Shown: positions 37,666 to 50,500 of the stretch, piece by piece
Layout: each line of letters starts with the position of its first letter
Numbering within the stretch: the first letter of the stretch is position 1
Assembly (NCBI GenBank): GCA_013399115.1
Contig: VXAA01001497.1
Coordinates: forward strand, 1,027,224-1,091,223
DNA from: Anseranas semipalmata
Taxonomy: Eukaryota > Chordata > Aves > Anseriformes > Anseranatidae
Reading direction: 5' to 3'
DNA: 64,000 bases
Program-made: the position numbers and the translations under genes
The notes under the pieces: model-generated
The model's database searches: none
What the model was told of the DNA's origin: nothing
What the model saw: only the letters and a program-made list of their open reading frames with translations

Positions 37666-39118
37666 CAGGCAGAGATCACCCCACTGCTGTCCATTCTCGT
37701 CATTGCACAGAAAGCAGTAGGAACAGGACATTGCAGTGGAATATTTGCAGGGGCAAGATGGAACAGGGGTCCTTTTGCAGGATGGAAAAAGATGGAAAAG
37801 TTGAATGGCAAAAAGAGCAAACTGAAGCCAGGTCTCCCAGTCAGCTTGTTTAAATCTCTTAAGTTGGTTGGCTAGTTAGAATCAGTACCAAAGTGCTTGC
37901 CTTTGTTGGCCTGCTCATGCTCACATGATTAACTGCAAAAACAGATTAAGTAGAAAGAAAAGTGGATTTCTGTACAGTTCCTCTAGATGGCAAACTTTAT
38001 CTGTTCTATTCATCTTATCTTTTCAAAAGCAAATATATTTAGCCTCAGCCACACTGGAAAAAAATACCCTGCACTACTGGGACCATTTGGTTATTTCTGG
38101 AATATCAGCTCCTAGAGTCCTAAGCAACTTGCTGGAGGGAAAATAAAATGTGGATCACATATCAAGTCTGTGAGAAATGTGTTTATTGGTGTAGTATGTT
38201 GGAAGGTATAATAATGAAATTTTGTTTGATAGACAATATATTTTGCAAACCTCCTTACTGCACCTGATGATGAAGATGTTGTCTACTTTACTGCCAGAGG
38301 GATTTTGCTGTTGTAAATATGAGGGAAGCGTCTCTTTCTGCCCCAACTTTTCCAGGTATTAATGCTAAGGTATAACATAGCTAAGCCAGTAAGGAACAAA
38401 TGTAAGGAATCTGAAATAGAATGAGGAAATCAATAACATTGCCCTGAGAGCCGATCCTGATCTAACTCCTGTGAAATTAGTGATGCCTCCAATGGACTTC
38501 CTGGCATAAAATTACTGTAAGATGTCTGGTCTTTATGTGCATTCAATATTTGTATCTTAGATAAGAACGTAATAGATATCAGCTATTTGAGGTCTATGTT
38601 GTCTTTTGAATTGCTATAAAGTAAGCATGATGGTAGTGTTGGGACATAGAACTGTATTACAGACTTCATGGTATTAAATGATTTATTGGGAAGCAAGACA
38701 GCAAAGAATCAAACCCATATCTCTGTCTGGAAATCAGAGTACATTCCCTGGCCTATGCTTCATACAACAGAAATGAAACTTTAAAAACACTCTTGTTAAT
38801 TGTGAAAACTCCATTCTAGCAATATATCACTGGTGTAATGGGGTTTTTATATGACATAGTTGTCATTCTGGATTTTCTGTGGACAAATTAAACGATGTCT
38901 GCAAAGGCTGACGTTTGTGTCCAGTGCTCTGATGTTTGCATCCATTCTGCATGGTCCTTGCTGAGACTCCAGCTGTTTTCCTTCATCTATATGAAACAGT
39001 TTGTGAACTCCTCCAGGGAGAGGTCACATCATTCACTTACCAGCTGTATATAGCATTTTGCCCAGTTGTGATAAAGGGAATATTTGATCAGTTCTCTTGG
39101 GAGATTCTTCTACAACCC

Positions 39119-39269
39119 TGTTGTGGTTTAATCCCAGCAGGCAGCTAAGCACCACACAGGCGTTCGCTCACTCCCCGCAGTGAGATGGGGGAGAGAATCA
39201 GGAAAAAAAAAAAAGGTAAAACTCATGGGTTGAGATAAAGAGAGTTTAATAGGACAGAAAAGGAAGGGA

Positions 39270-39315
<46 letters not shown>

Positions 39316-39516
39316 NCAGCTCCTGGTGCACCCCCAGGCTCCTTGCTGATGGGGCAGCACCAGAAGCTGAAAGGCCTTGGCTCTCTGTGAGCACTGCTCT
39401 GCAACAACTAAAACATCCGTGTGTTATCAGCGCTATTCTCTTCCTAAATCCAAAGCGCAGCACCATGCCAGCCACTATGAAGAAAATTACCTCAATCCCA
39501 GCCAACACCATGCTCA
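39119..39516 (-). mobile_element. Solo LTR of an avian endogenous retrovirus, internally collapsed
   Basis: The + strand begins TGTTGTGGTTTAATCCCAGC and ends near CCAGCCAACACCATGCTCA, with 5'-TG and CA-3' ends. Between them are GGCAGCTAAGCACCACACAG, TGGGTTGAGATAAAGAGAGT and GGTGCACCCCCAGGCTCC. I know these as parts of a common avian LTR (from memory, an ERVL-class TguLTR type), whose sense strand is the minus strand here. The family's central part, with its promoter region, is missing and replaced by an (AAT)n run and an N. No retroviral coding sequence flanks it. Confidence 0.82.
39271..39315 (+). repeat. (AAT)n microsatellite inside the LTR, followed by one N
   Basis: About 15 AAT units end in an ambiguous base at 39316. 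Translated on the minus strand it produces a poly-Tyr run, which is an artefact. Confidence 0.97.
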
Positions 39517-40749
39517 GTTTAAGCTTGTGCTGTCGTAGTTGCAACCCATTACTTATGAGTACATCCCTCAATCTCCCACTCCTTGTTCAAGTCACGTGCA
39601 CTCTGTCATGCCTCTGACATGTGCATGTCAGACTGTAAGGGTCTCAGACTATGGACTTTTATTTGGTCTATAAAATTTCTGAGCAATTTTTGTACATATA
39701 CACAATGACCCTAGGCATGCTGTTTGTTCTGCCTTAAGTGATTTGTCCTTTCTTTGTCTTTTCATCCTTCAAATAGTCTTCTCCTAGTAATTGCCTAGCC
39801 TACCCACGCTGTCTCAATTTTCTTCAAATGAGTATTCCCAGCCTGCAAATCATTGCTGGTACCATTTGACCTCCCTCTGACTCAGGATTTGCTTTCTAGC
39901 AGAGGGATGCCCAGACCTCTGTGCACTTTTGCTGATCATAGCTAAGCCGAGTCACCTCGAGAGACTTTCTTATCTCACCTCTCTGATGAGATGCATCCTC
40001 AGTCGGCTTCCTGCCATGTTGCGTTGCATGCCATGTCCCTGACAGCACCTCGTCTTCTTGCTTTGAGCTTCCCACCTTTCACTTCCCTGGTGACTGTGCC
40101 TGCCCTATGCAATGAGGTCGCCCTTGCACAACCTGGTCCAGTAGCCTGTTTTCTTGATTTCCTCCACTTAGAGCACTTTGCTTGTCCTCAGACATGAACT
40201 GTTCCCCAAAACAGCAGGAGAAATGGGTGAATCTACTGTGTACAATTTCATACCCTCTGTGTGTGTTTAATATATCCCTTTACACTGGGACAGAGTGGTG
40301 GGAATCCCTACCCTCTCCCTCTCATCTCCTTAACGTGGCTGATGAATGATATGTTAGCCCCTTCCCCCAGTATTAGATGGAGATGTGCTGTGGTACCAAA
40401 TCTTCCAGATCTGTGCAGCATGCCCTTACACAAGACGGCCTTGGTCTTACCTCATGGCAGAGAGGAATAATGAACACATGAGCTGCCTCTTTTAACACAG
40501 TAGGTGTTTCTTTCACCCTAATTAAGAGATGTCCATGACCAATAGATAGGTCCACATAGACCTTCTCATTCAAGGTCAGAGTGTCCCAAAGCACTGTGAT
40601 AAATGCCAGGAAAATTTTCAGAGATATGTGTGTAACTGCTGAGAAAAAAAAAAAAAAATGATTATGTTACTGACTCTTATGCTGAATAAGCAATGAAGGA
40701 AACAGTGGCCTCTGACAATATGCCAGCTAGAGAATTTGACAAGATGATG
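39517..40749. other. Intergenic DNA with no gene recognised
   Basis: Sequence between the LTR and the nested CR1. Small overlapping open frames show no family resemblance. An A15 run lies at about 40645-40658. Confidence 0.6.
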
Positions 40750-40852
40750 CACATTCGCAGATGACACCAAATTGGATAGAGCCGTGGACTCCGTCGAGGG
40801 TGACAAGGCCTTGCAGAGAGACCTAGACAGACTAGAGAGCTGGGCAATCACA

Positions 40853-41048
40853 GCCTGTCCTTGAATGCCTCCAGAGAGGTTGTGGATGCCCCATCCCTGG
40901 AGGCATTCAAGGCCAGGCTGGATGTGGCGCTGGGCAGCCTGCTCTAGTAGTTGGCAACCCTGCCCAGAGCAGGGGGGTTGAAACTAGATGATCTTTAAGG
41001 TCCTTTTCAACCCATGCCGTTCTATGATTCTATGATTCTACGATTCTA
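40853..41048 (+). mobile_element. Second CR1 LINE 3' end nested in the first, with foldback at its 5' edge
   Basis: The piece carries the CR1 3' block GTTGTGGATGCCCCATCCCT, then TGAAACTAGATGATCTTTAA and four octamer units (TCTATGAT/TCTACGAT) at 41020-41048. It sits between the two halves of an otherwise collinear CR1 ORF2. Its first 16 bases of element sequence (40859-40874) are the exact reverse complement of 40897-40912. Confidence 0.92.
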
Positions 41049-41053
41049 ACAAC

Positions 41054-41563
41054 ATGAAATTCAACAAGAGCAAGTGTTGGATCCTGCACCTAGGAAGGGG
41101 CAACCCTGGCTATACATACAGACTGGGGGATGAGATGCTGGAGAGCAGCCCCGCAGAGAGGGATCTGGGGATTTTGGTTGATAGCAAGTTGAATATGAGC
41201 CAGCAGTGTGCCCTGGCAGCCAGGAGGGCCAACCGTATCCTGGGGTGCATCAAGCACGGCATTGCTAGCTGGTCGAGGGAAGTGATTGTTCTGCTCTGCT
41301 CTGCGCTTGTGTGGCCTCACCTTGAGTGCTGTGTGCAGTTCTGGGCATCACAGTATAAGAAAGATATGGAATGGTTGGAAAGTGTCCAGAGAAGGGCTAC
41401 TAAGATGGTGAAGGGCCTAGAGAGCAAGAGATCTGAGGAGCAGCTGAAGTCTCTTGGTTTGTTCAGCCCAGAGAAGAGGAGGCTGAGGGGAGGCCTCATG
41501 GCGGCCTGCAGCTTCCTCACGAGGGGAGCGGAGGGGCAGGCGCTGATCTCTGCTCTCTGGTGA
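41054..41563 (+). pseudogene. CR1 ORF2 C-terminal fragment (open reading frame, non-functional)
   Basis: A 169-codon open frame gives the region after the reverse-transcriptase palm of CR1 ORF2. It has no endonuclease domain, and the palm is severed by the inserted CR1, so it cannot make a working protein. The Met at 41054 is an internal methionine, not a true start. Confidence 0.9.
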
Positions 41564-44500
41564 CAGCGACAGGACCCGAGGGAACGGCATGGAGCTGTGA
41601 CAGGGGAGGGTCAGGCTGGGTGTTAGGAAAAGGTTCTTCACCGAGAGGGTGGTCGGGCACTGGGACAGGCTCCCCAGGGAAGCGGTCACGGCACCGAGCC
41701 TGCCGGAGTTCAAGAAGTGTTTGGACAATGCTCTCAGACACATGGTCTGATTTTGGGTTGCCCTTTAGGGACCTAGGAGTTGGACTCAATGATCCTTGTG
41801 GGTCCCTTCCAACTCAGTATTTTCTATGATTTCTATGATATTTCCTCACAGACTGTATGTGAACAATGCTGTGGTTGCTGTGTATTGCCGCTGAGTATTA
41901 CTCAAGTTTAGCTATTCTTTTCTTTCCTTGTTTTTAATACAGGTACTTTGGATACATGTGTAATCATCCCCACCACCACTTTTTAGGCAATTTTGTTTCT
42001 TCTGTTGTTCACATTATTTGGAAGTGGATCTGTGAGTGGTGCTTGAATATTTATATTTCTTGTATTGTATTTCTACAGCATCTTCAAGCAAGAATCAATG
42101 GAAAGACCCTGAGGAAATTATTTTCGGCCTATATTTCTAATCACAAAGGAGTACATCATGCAAACTAAACACACCCTTCCTTCCTTTGCTTCAGGCTATT
42201 CCCCTGGGCTGGAGCAGACCCAGAGGGCAGGACGTCTCACAGGGAGCTTAGTGCATGCAGGCTATGCTATCCTTTTGTGAGGTGCATAAACAATTGCATA
42301 GGTATGTTTTTCTGCTTGATGAGAAGCAGGAGGAAGGACATGGGAAGGCAGGTTACAATCCCCTTCTTCCTTTTACAGTGGGCAATGAGTCTGTGAAAAT
42401 TTGGGCTCTTGTTTTAATCATCTGCCTTACATTGCTCTAACTGAGCAGTAGCTTAAGCATAGCATCTGTAAAACCTGAGCTCAGGTTCTGCTGTCTCCTT
42501 TATTAAATGTGTAGTAGTGTGGAGGACTGCAGTTCTTCATGAGCTGAGTCCATCACCGATTTTTTTGATGAGGTGTATTTTAAGAACATTATATAAATAT
42601 GTGTGTATAGATATATTATGAGACTTCTTACAAACCAGAAATGTCTCATAATGCTGATAAAATGGGGCTTTGGAATAAAGAATTTCTTTACCTACCACAA
42701 TAACAAATGTCTTACCCTATGCTACACTGCAGTATATATTGATGACTGTGTATCATACTTCCAAATGTGCAATGAAGACAAGCTAATGAATTCTGTGCCT
42801 CTGGATAAGCCATGCTTTGCAAGTCCAGCCTATACAAAATCTTATACATAAGCTGCACTAATGCTGATAGCAAATACTAAACGTATTTCATGACGAAGAG
42901 GGAGAGAATGGCTGCTGGCTGTATGGCATTTGCAAACAATCCATCCCTAATCTGCGTTTCAGCACACAACCTACATCTTGTTGCTATCGTTCCCCTTTTC
43001 TTTGAATGATTAACTCTCAGTTCACGAGGCTTTTCTAAGCAGGATCCATCCTTCAGGGTGCCTAGTAAGTACCGAGCGCTTTTGGCTATTGCGGTCAGCT
43101 TCCTGTTTCCCAGAGCAGAACCATCACAGATCTTCTAAAAAACAATGTCATAAACATTAAACTAAAGCCCAACAGACCCAGTACATTGCTTTATCAGAAA
43201 GCCAGCAGTCAGAGCGCTACCATGGTCATACATTTTCCTATACACAGGAATAGGCTGGGATCACAGACAGGAGCTGGTATTCAAAGGCCAGCACGGTATT
43301 CAGAGCAAAGCCAAGGCTGCCAAGTGTCACTAGAGCTGTGAAGAGAAGGAGAAATCCCCACCGAATGGCTAACCAGTGTCATAACCCAGCCTGGGCTTCC
43401 TTTGTAAAAAGCTTTTCTAATGTAAACAGTGCTCTTCAGGCTTCAGGGAAGCTGACTGGGAAAATGACTGGCCGTACAAAGGACTTCTGTTGTTACTTGA
43501 CCTGTTGGCTCGCTCAGCATCTTACATGTCCTCACTGCCTTTTGGTCAGAGTCATGTTATTATGAGTATATAATTGTGTATTTAGCTAGTAGCTCCTCTG
43601 TTCAGACTACAATTTAAAATAATGAAGGACTTTAATTTATATCAGTGATGCTCCCCATATGAGCTCAACGCAAGGCTATAATAAGCTGATTTATAAATGA
43701 CACATATTTCCCTCAAACCCAGCCAAAATGAAAAATATAAAAATGAGGAGGACTGACTGGTTCTGTGCTCATAAGAGCTCATTCCAAAAATAGGATTGAG
43801 CTGGTTAAAAATGCATTTGCTGAGGCGTATGAGCAATTTGAAAGTTTCTTCATAGTTTTCACAGGCAAAATTAGACCAATTCAAGAATAACTGAGTCACA
43901 GGGCATTTTGATTGGCTGTTTCTTAGCAAGAATTAGAAGTAACATGTGCTTCATGCACAGTGTTGGCAAACATTTTAATGGTTTGTAATTTGGTTTTTGA
44001 GAACTAGTCAAGACGAGGGTTAAGAAGAGGCTCTTAGACATGGGAAAATTTCCAAAGCAATCTGAGACTCCATTCACTAATTGAAGTCAGTGTCAGGAAG
44101 CACGTTTTAACATGACCTTCAGGAAGTTCTTTAATTTGTTGTTAATATATTAATCTTCTCTTTTCCCTCCAGTATGTACAGCAGTTTTATACAGGTTTGT
44201 TTACTCCATGCCCCAGCAAAGGCAGGAGAAGGAGCTGCTGACACTAACAAGTTAAAAAGGAAGGTGGTCATTCCTGAAGATGCCTCTCTCTCCCTAACAA
44301 ACTGACACAGCAAGGTGGCTGCCCACAGATTAGGAAACTGTTTCCAAGGCTCATCATTGCCCAAGCGAGGTGGTTGCCTTTGGGTTACCCAAGTGGCTGC
44401 AGCAGGCCAGCCCTGGCTCTTCCACCCACACTGACCAGGAGGCTGAGTCAGGCTCTCCCAGCTCTGGTCATGCCACTGCCTCTCATACGCTCATGAGAGC

Positions 44501-44991
44501 AAGCCTCAGCTGCTCATGGTAGGGTGGTGTAAAACATGCTCTGGTTTCTCTTGGGTTGCCTTTGCAATGCTGCCCTAGTCCTGAGTGTCTTTTCCCTCGC
44601 TGGTCCTTGCTCCCTGGTCCCTTGCTGCCTCTCACCACCTCTTTTCCAGTGACCAAGCTGAAGTCGCAGGAGGGTTTCATCCCACTGGATATGTTAACCT
44701 ACCTGCTGGGTGGCAAGAGGGAGAAGCTGCATGGAAACTGAGACAGCACCCAATGAAATCAGAATGCCACAGAGCAACTGCTGTAAATGGGGTCAAATGC
44801 AAAGCCCATTTCCTCACCCAAGCTGCCCCACAAAAAATGCTCACAACCTTGCACAGAGATGTTTGTGCCAAGAAGACTGTTTAACTGGTTGTATAAGTAC
44901 AAACTCAATTGTGCACAGCGTTATTTGCATGTCCCAAAAAATGCATTATAGCATCTACCTTTTCCTGTATGGCAACAGCAGTACTAGGATT

Positions 44992-45030
44992 AAAAAAAGA
45001 AAAAAAAAGAAAAAAAAGAAAAAAAAAAAA
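44992..45030 (+). repeat. A-rich simple repeat
   Basis: A7-9 runs separated by single G, ending in A10. It may mark an old retroposed tail or be simple microsatellite growth. Confidence 0.9.
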
Positions 45031-47515
45031 CCACAGACAAACCTACCACATTAAAAGTGGTGCAACCTACATAAATTACAAACTGTAAATCTTTCCACTG
45101 CATTAGCAAAGCAGGTCATTTCCATGCTCTCCAAGATTCACACACTTTCGTATTAATGTTTTTAATGTCACCTCTCTCAGGCTGGGAAGAGAAACAATTG
45201 TCAGTTTTGACCTTGGGAGGAGCCCAAATACTGTGGGTGCTTGCAGGGCATCAGGTGAGGGAAGGAAGGGAGTATTTGCTCTTCTGCATGTTCAGCGATG
45301 CGCTTCCTTGGAAGGGGCAGAGCCTGGCACCACTAGAAAGAAATTTGCATTCTTTTGACTCTGCAAATGCACGAAGCTTCATGAATACAGAGCAATATAT
45401 CATTTGTTGTAGGAGAACCAGCTAACAGGAGCAAAGGTGAGGCTCCTCAGGCATTTACCACAAATTCGGATGTATGGGTTAATTTTCTGCTGCCTTTTCC
45501 TGGAAAATAACAACTCACAACAGACTGAAGGATTTCTAGGTAACAACAGCTGCTGAAATGAATTGAACTATATAGTTTTGTTATGAAACCTGCACTGGGC
45601 CATTTCTGGAATATTAGTGCCAGTTCAGCAACAGTTTAAGAACAGAGCTTTCTGGAGAATGGAATTCAGTCACATAAGGAATTCTGATATTAGAAAAGTG
45701 TGGGAGTTTTAGCACAGATTTAGATGAAAAGATGATTTTACTTAGAGGCAAAATAGTCTCATTTGGAAATAGAAGAAGAACTTTGAAATATTTTTAATAA
45801 TGATAGAATACTCAAACTCATAACACAATATACAGCAACAGCTAAAATCCCATAAGAAATTGGAACCCAGTGAATTGAAAAAGTACCCAGCCTCCAAACC
45901 CCAAACACTTCCAGAGTACTGAATTGTTTCAGTCATTCTTCCATCCCTTCCCCCAGAAAACATGGCTTGTTTCCCCAGATCATTTCATTTTCATGGAACA
46001 CATTCTCTTGGAGGCAATGCACTTGATCAACTCACCCCTCCAAACCCTGCCCCCTCTCCCCCCCCCAAAAAAAATAAAAGCACATTTTATTGAAAGAGCA
46101 GTGCTGAGCACTGTGAGGCCACATCTACATTAGCAATCAGTGCAGAGCAGTAGTAGATCTACAGAGCATTCACACTCTCTCTGTCTCAGGATTTTTTTTA
46201 TTCTGTGGACAAAATGCATATTTGTGGCTGGAGCTGGATGCCATTCACACTCTCTTAGACCGAACCAAAGCACAGGAATGGGGAGAGTCACTTCAGCAAC
46301 CCCTCCTGACCTGGACTAAGATGCTAATGCAGATGTGTCCCAAATATAAAACTGACCCACAGCAGCAAAAAGTGCCATCAGCTTACATTATTAGCTGTTG
46401 AATGACATTATGTAGTGAGGTACCCCTGACTACTGAGTTAAGGTTTCCAAAGCATCCTATAAAAGTTTGGCTTTTTTTTTTTCATTGGTCAAACACAATT
46501 TATCAGCTGTATTCCCTATGACTTTTATGTCTGGTTGTGTATTGCTCTGTAGAAATAATTAATGGAACAAACATTACCTTGAAGTAAATCACTGAGCAGA
46601 ACATCTGGGCTTTGAGGCAAAAACACAAAATACACGGTGGTAGTTCAGACTTTTTTCTAAAGCCCTTGCTACATAACACTGGGCTGAGACTGCAGACTCT
46701 CGGTAATCATTGGTATTTACTTGCAGAAGCAAACACAGAAAAAGATCCCTTTTTCTCCAGGCATGTAATAAATGTTAAATAAGAAAGGGGTCAAATTTCC
46801 TATTGATTACTTCATCTCATTCATTTACTCAGCACACGTGGACCATCATTCCACTTCTGGTTTTTAGACTCAGTTAAAAACTGTACCGGTCCTTAAGGGC
46901 ATATCTGAAAAGGTTGGACCGTGAAACATAAAAGATTTGTTTAAACAAAACAAAGCAAAACAAAACAATAGATAGTTGGCATTGTCACTGTAAGAACAAG
47001 GAGATATAAGTTATCAAAGTTAGAGTGATGAAACATTTCCATCAGTTCACAGCTGCATTATCAGCTGTTTTGGTTAGAATTCAGGACTTAATGATTTTCT
47101 GGCTTGAGTATCATAAAATCTTTTTATCATGAGTAATTACACTGTTAACACGACACCTTAAAACACAAAACACAACCCCCCCCCCTGCTTTTATACGTAG
47201 GCACGTGTTGTTCTGAGTTTCCTCACCCTAACAGTCTATTTTGGTTATACTTACGAAAGGACTAAAACATCTGTCCGCACCATGTTATGGTAATGCCTCA
47301 TGCTGCATTCATCTTTGGTTGGATTTCGTACTGGTTTTGAGTTGAGTGTTTATGCTTCATGCTTAAATCAGCCGCTGTGCTGTGTGAGGAGCAGGCAAGC
47401 TTTATAAGCCTGTCTCAAACTAAAGCCTGTTTTTTAACTCTGGTAACTCTTACACAACCAGTATAACAAACCAGAGCAAAATCCTATTCTGCTCATTTGT
47501 ATGCCAGCAGAAGTA

Positions 47516-47551
47516 ATGAAAATTAAAGCACTTTAATGAAGATTAAAGCAC
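47516..47551 (+). repeat. Short imperfect tandem duplication
   Basis: Two adjacent copies of an AATGAARATTAAAGCACT unit of about 18 bases, differing by one or two bases. Confidence 0.7.
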
Positions 47552-50500
47552 TATGAAGTCACAAAAAAATCATTTTGTTGCAAAGAAGTAGTGAAAAGCA
47601 TCACTCAGGGCATACCACAGATGCACCCAAAATAATGGGAAATTTCCTTAAGTTTCAAATCCTGAGTAACGTTTGCAACAGTAACAAAGCCGACGCTTTT
47701 AAGCTGATGAACACATTCCAAGGAAGCACCTTAAGACAATGTATTTCAAATTCCTCGATGCTATATTTGTGATTTCTTTTTGAGGCAGTCTCTTCAAAGG
47801 GAAGAATGTATCCTTGTGCAGATAATAAACAAGCTTGAATTGTTTTCCAGGAAGATTTTAAATCATGGCGTCCATGTGGATTTATAAGATCTGGGTAATG
47901 AACAGCAGAAATACCGAGCGGTATATGTCGGCATTATATCACAGACCTCATTTGATAAGCCATGAAGTGCTGAATTTTATATGGTAAATTGAAACATAAT
48001 ATTGAACTCTATAAATGCATAAAGTAGAAAAAAAAAACAACAGAACTGTAGCTCTTGTTAGATGCCTTTGATTGCAATCAGGATAAATTAAGAAATAGTA
48101 ATGTTTGTATTTTGTTTGTTGAGTCAAAAGAAGTTACCATAAAACCAGTAGGATATTCTAAGAAACTGAATTGGAATTATTTTGTTAGTTAAGCTGAATA
48201 ACTTTGTGAAAAAATAGTTCACCTTTTGAAAGTTAATGTCGACTCAAACATTAAAATATTCTCTTTTAAACAGTCACATTTACTTAGTAGTCTTGGACTC
48301 CTTCTAGAAAAATCTCTCCTATTTTACAACATATTGAACTTTTACTTCTAAGTTATCTTAATGAAAAAAAAAGTTGAACCTAGACTGTAGTTTTTATTTA
48401 CATCTTTGATCAAATCTCCTGATTCTTGGCAGGCAAAACATAGATGCCAAAGAAATCAGTAGCAGAGCGGATGATAGGGTAGAAGTCACTCCCTGGTGCA
48501 GAGTATTTGAAAATATAAAAGAATTCTTAAATTCACAGGTCTATGGCTGGCTGCAAAGACATCAATGGATACACCACTTCAAAGTGCTGAGTTATAAAGC
48601 ATATCACACATATGCGAGAGAGCTGAAGAGCCTTGTGTGTAAGATGAAGCATCATCTGTATGTAATGAATATAATAAGTGAAGACTGATTAAACTCAGCA
48701 AGCATATCTCTAAGAAAATCATATTCCTGAAATACTGGTCCTATGCAGCTTTTAAAATAGCTTCTTACTATCCCTCTCTAAGCTAATTTGCACCCAACAT
48801 GTCACTTCCTTTCATCTAAGTGTAACAAATATCTAACTGAACGAAGAGGCAAAACTTACTTGCTTTTTGATGCCACTCCATCAGTTCGTGCAGTTCTTAG
48901 AGATGCCCTGTCCTCTTGCTGTCTGAGGGGTGAACGTTTTCTTTGCTGGTCTGAGTGGAGACATGTGGCTTTCTAGTCCGGAATGAAGATGCACAGGGGC
49001 ATTTCTAGCTCCTTCCTTAAATGTAAAGCTCAGTGCATTCGGAGCTTCAAATTTGCTTCAACTGCCAGAAGAAGGGGCCAATAATCTGTCAGGGATAAAG
49101 ATTTAACTAAAGGTTGCCTAAATTTGGGTTGTCTCTGCAGGGCCTTTTCTCTGTTCTGGTGCCCAGCTCCTTCTGCATCAGGTCTTAAAATTTGAAGATA
49201 TAGCTAACAGGGTCAGCCTGCTTTGTAGTGGGTTTGAAAGAGTCATGCTTGTGCAAATGAGTAGCAAGACAAAGAAATTACGAGATTCAAAACTACGTGA
49301 GGAAGAAGTCGTGCTTCTGAGGCTTGTGCCTGTGGAAAAGAGAGAAATGCAGCTCTGTGTCATTAAGGTGTCAGAGGCAGTTGTCAGGAGCATAGCCCTT
49401 TCTTGCTGACACTTTGTGTGATGATAACATGATGGTGATGACAAATCACCATTTTGCTGCACGATTCCATGTGGCTGTCACTTGGAATTTGTCTACCCTA
49501 AGGTATTTACTAAACACAGTGAAGCTTACACATATCCTCTGGTCAGCACATTGGAAAGAAGTCATGAAGCTTACTCACTCAAGAATAAGTGTAATTAAAC
49601 CCTCCAACTAACTCTGAGCAACCTCCTACACCATAAACGATCATTTTTATGATTTTTTTAATTACGCTTTTTTCTTTCCTTTTTATCATTTTTTTGGTAG
49701 TATCTCCTTTTTTTTGCTTCATATATATACAATCATACTAGTGATCTTCTGTATATTTCATATCCTCAGATGTGTCCTCTAGTTTTAACCTATCATTTCC
49801 AGCAAAGATTAGAATTATCTAATCTATTTTTACTTAATTACTGTTTTCTAAAGAATTTGGCTACATGCATGAACAATAGACAAGACAATTCTCTTCCTCT
49901 TGTTATTATACCTTTCTGCTGTTTTTGTTCCCAATGAAAATAATTTACAGCACTAAGGGTGAAGAAGTGTCAGTTTATCTTAATGGTAGCTAACTTTCAG
50001 CTGAAAATCTAGAGATTTACATAAAATGACAAGCAGTGAGAGAGGGATGTGTACAGCAGTGGTTTTAAGCCAGCTTTGCTTTCCCATAACTCAGCACTGC
50101 TCAAAGCAGCTTCTGACCCCTGATGCTCTAAATTGTGGGAGCAACTGCAAATAGGATCTGAGGAGCCAACCTAACCAAGGGTTTCCATGGCCAAGGGAAC
50201 CTTCCATGCCCTCTATTCTCTAGTTATCCTCCCTTCCTGAATTAAATTAATTGGGCTTCACAAATCCTTTGTTTTAGGGTGATCCACAAAGTTAAACTGG
50301 AAAATAGTCCCAGCACAACCAGTGGCAGAGACCTTGATCTCTATCAAAGCATTTTGAAAGAAAGCAACTAATGTAGTCCTTCCCCTTTCTGTTTAATGTA
50401 GGAGCATTGAAAATGAACATATATATTGTCTTCATTTGTTATTATAAAGAGTCCCAGTGCTGACACTTGGATATCCACCTCTCCCTGCCTCTTTCAGCAA

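Larger units (their letters stand above)
34221..39118. other. Intergenic DNA with no gene recognised
   Basis: Contains eroded CR1-like pieces (35100-35235, 37586-37665), T-runs near 34723-34751, a TTTG repeat at 37254-37275, and a block at 36458-37145 that is open in several frames on both strands. No product recognised. Confidence 0.6.
40750..41840 (+). mobile_element. CR1 LINE with 3' part of ORF2 and 3' UTR, interrupted by a second CR1
   Basis: The outer element starts in the reverse-transcriptase region. FADDTKL, the catalytic Asp-Asp box of non-LTR reverse transcriptases, reads in frame to [11 protein letters not shown] at about 40849, where a second CR1 interrupts it. It resumes at 41049 with [16 protein letters not shown] and continues through [30 protein letters not shown] and QRRATKM, characteristic of the ORF2 C-terminal part. 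The frame stays open to a stop at 41561-41563. The 3' UTR matches the two CR1 copies at 31.7 and 33.7 kb and ends at a degenerate octamer tail near 41840. The 5' half is missing. Confidence 0.93.

Noticed and set aside
39119..39516. Possible retroviral genes next to the LTR
   Set aside because: No gag, pol or env-like translation on either side. It is a solo LTR.
39128..39571. 147-codon minus frame with a poly-Tyr run
   Set aside because: It is the LTR read through the (AAT)n microsatellite and an N.
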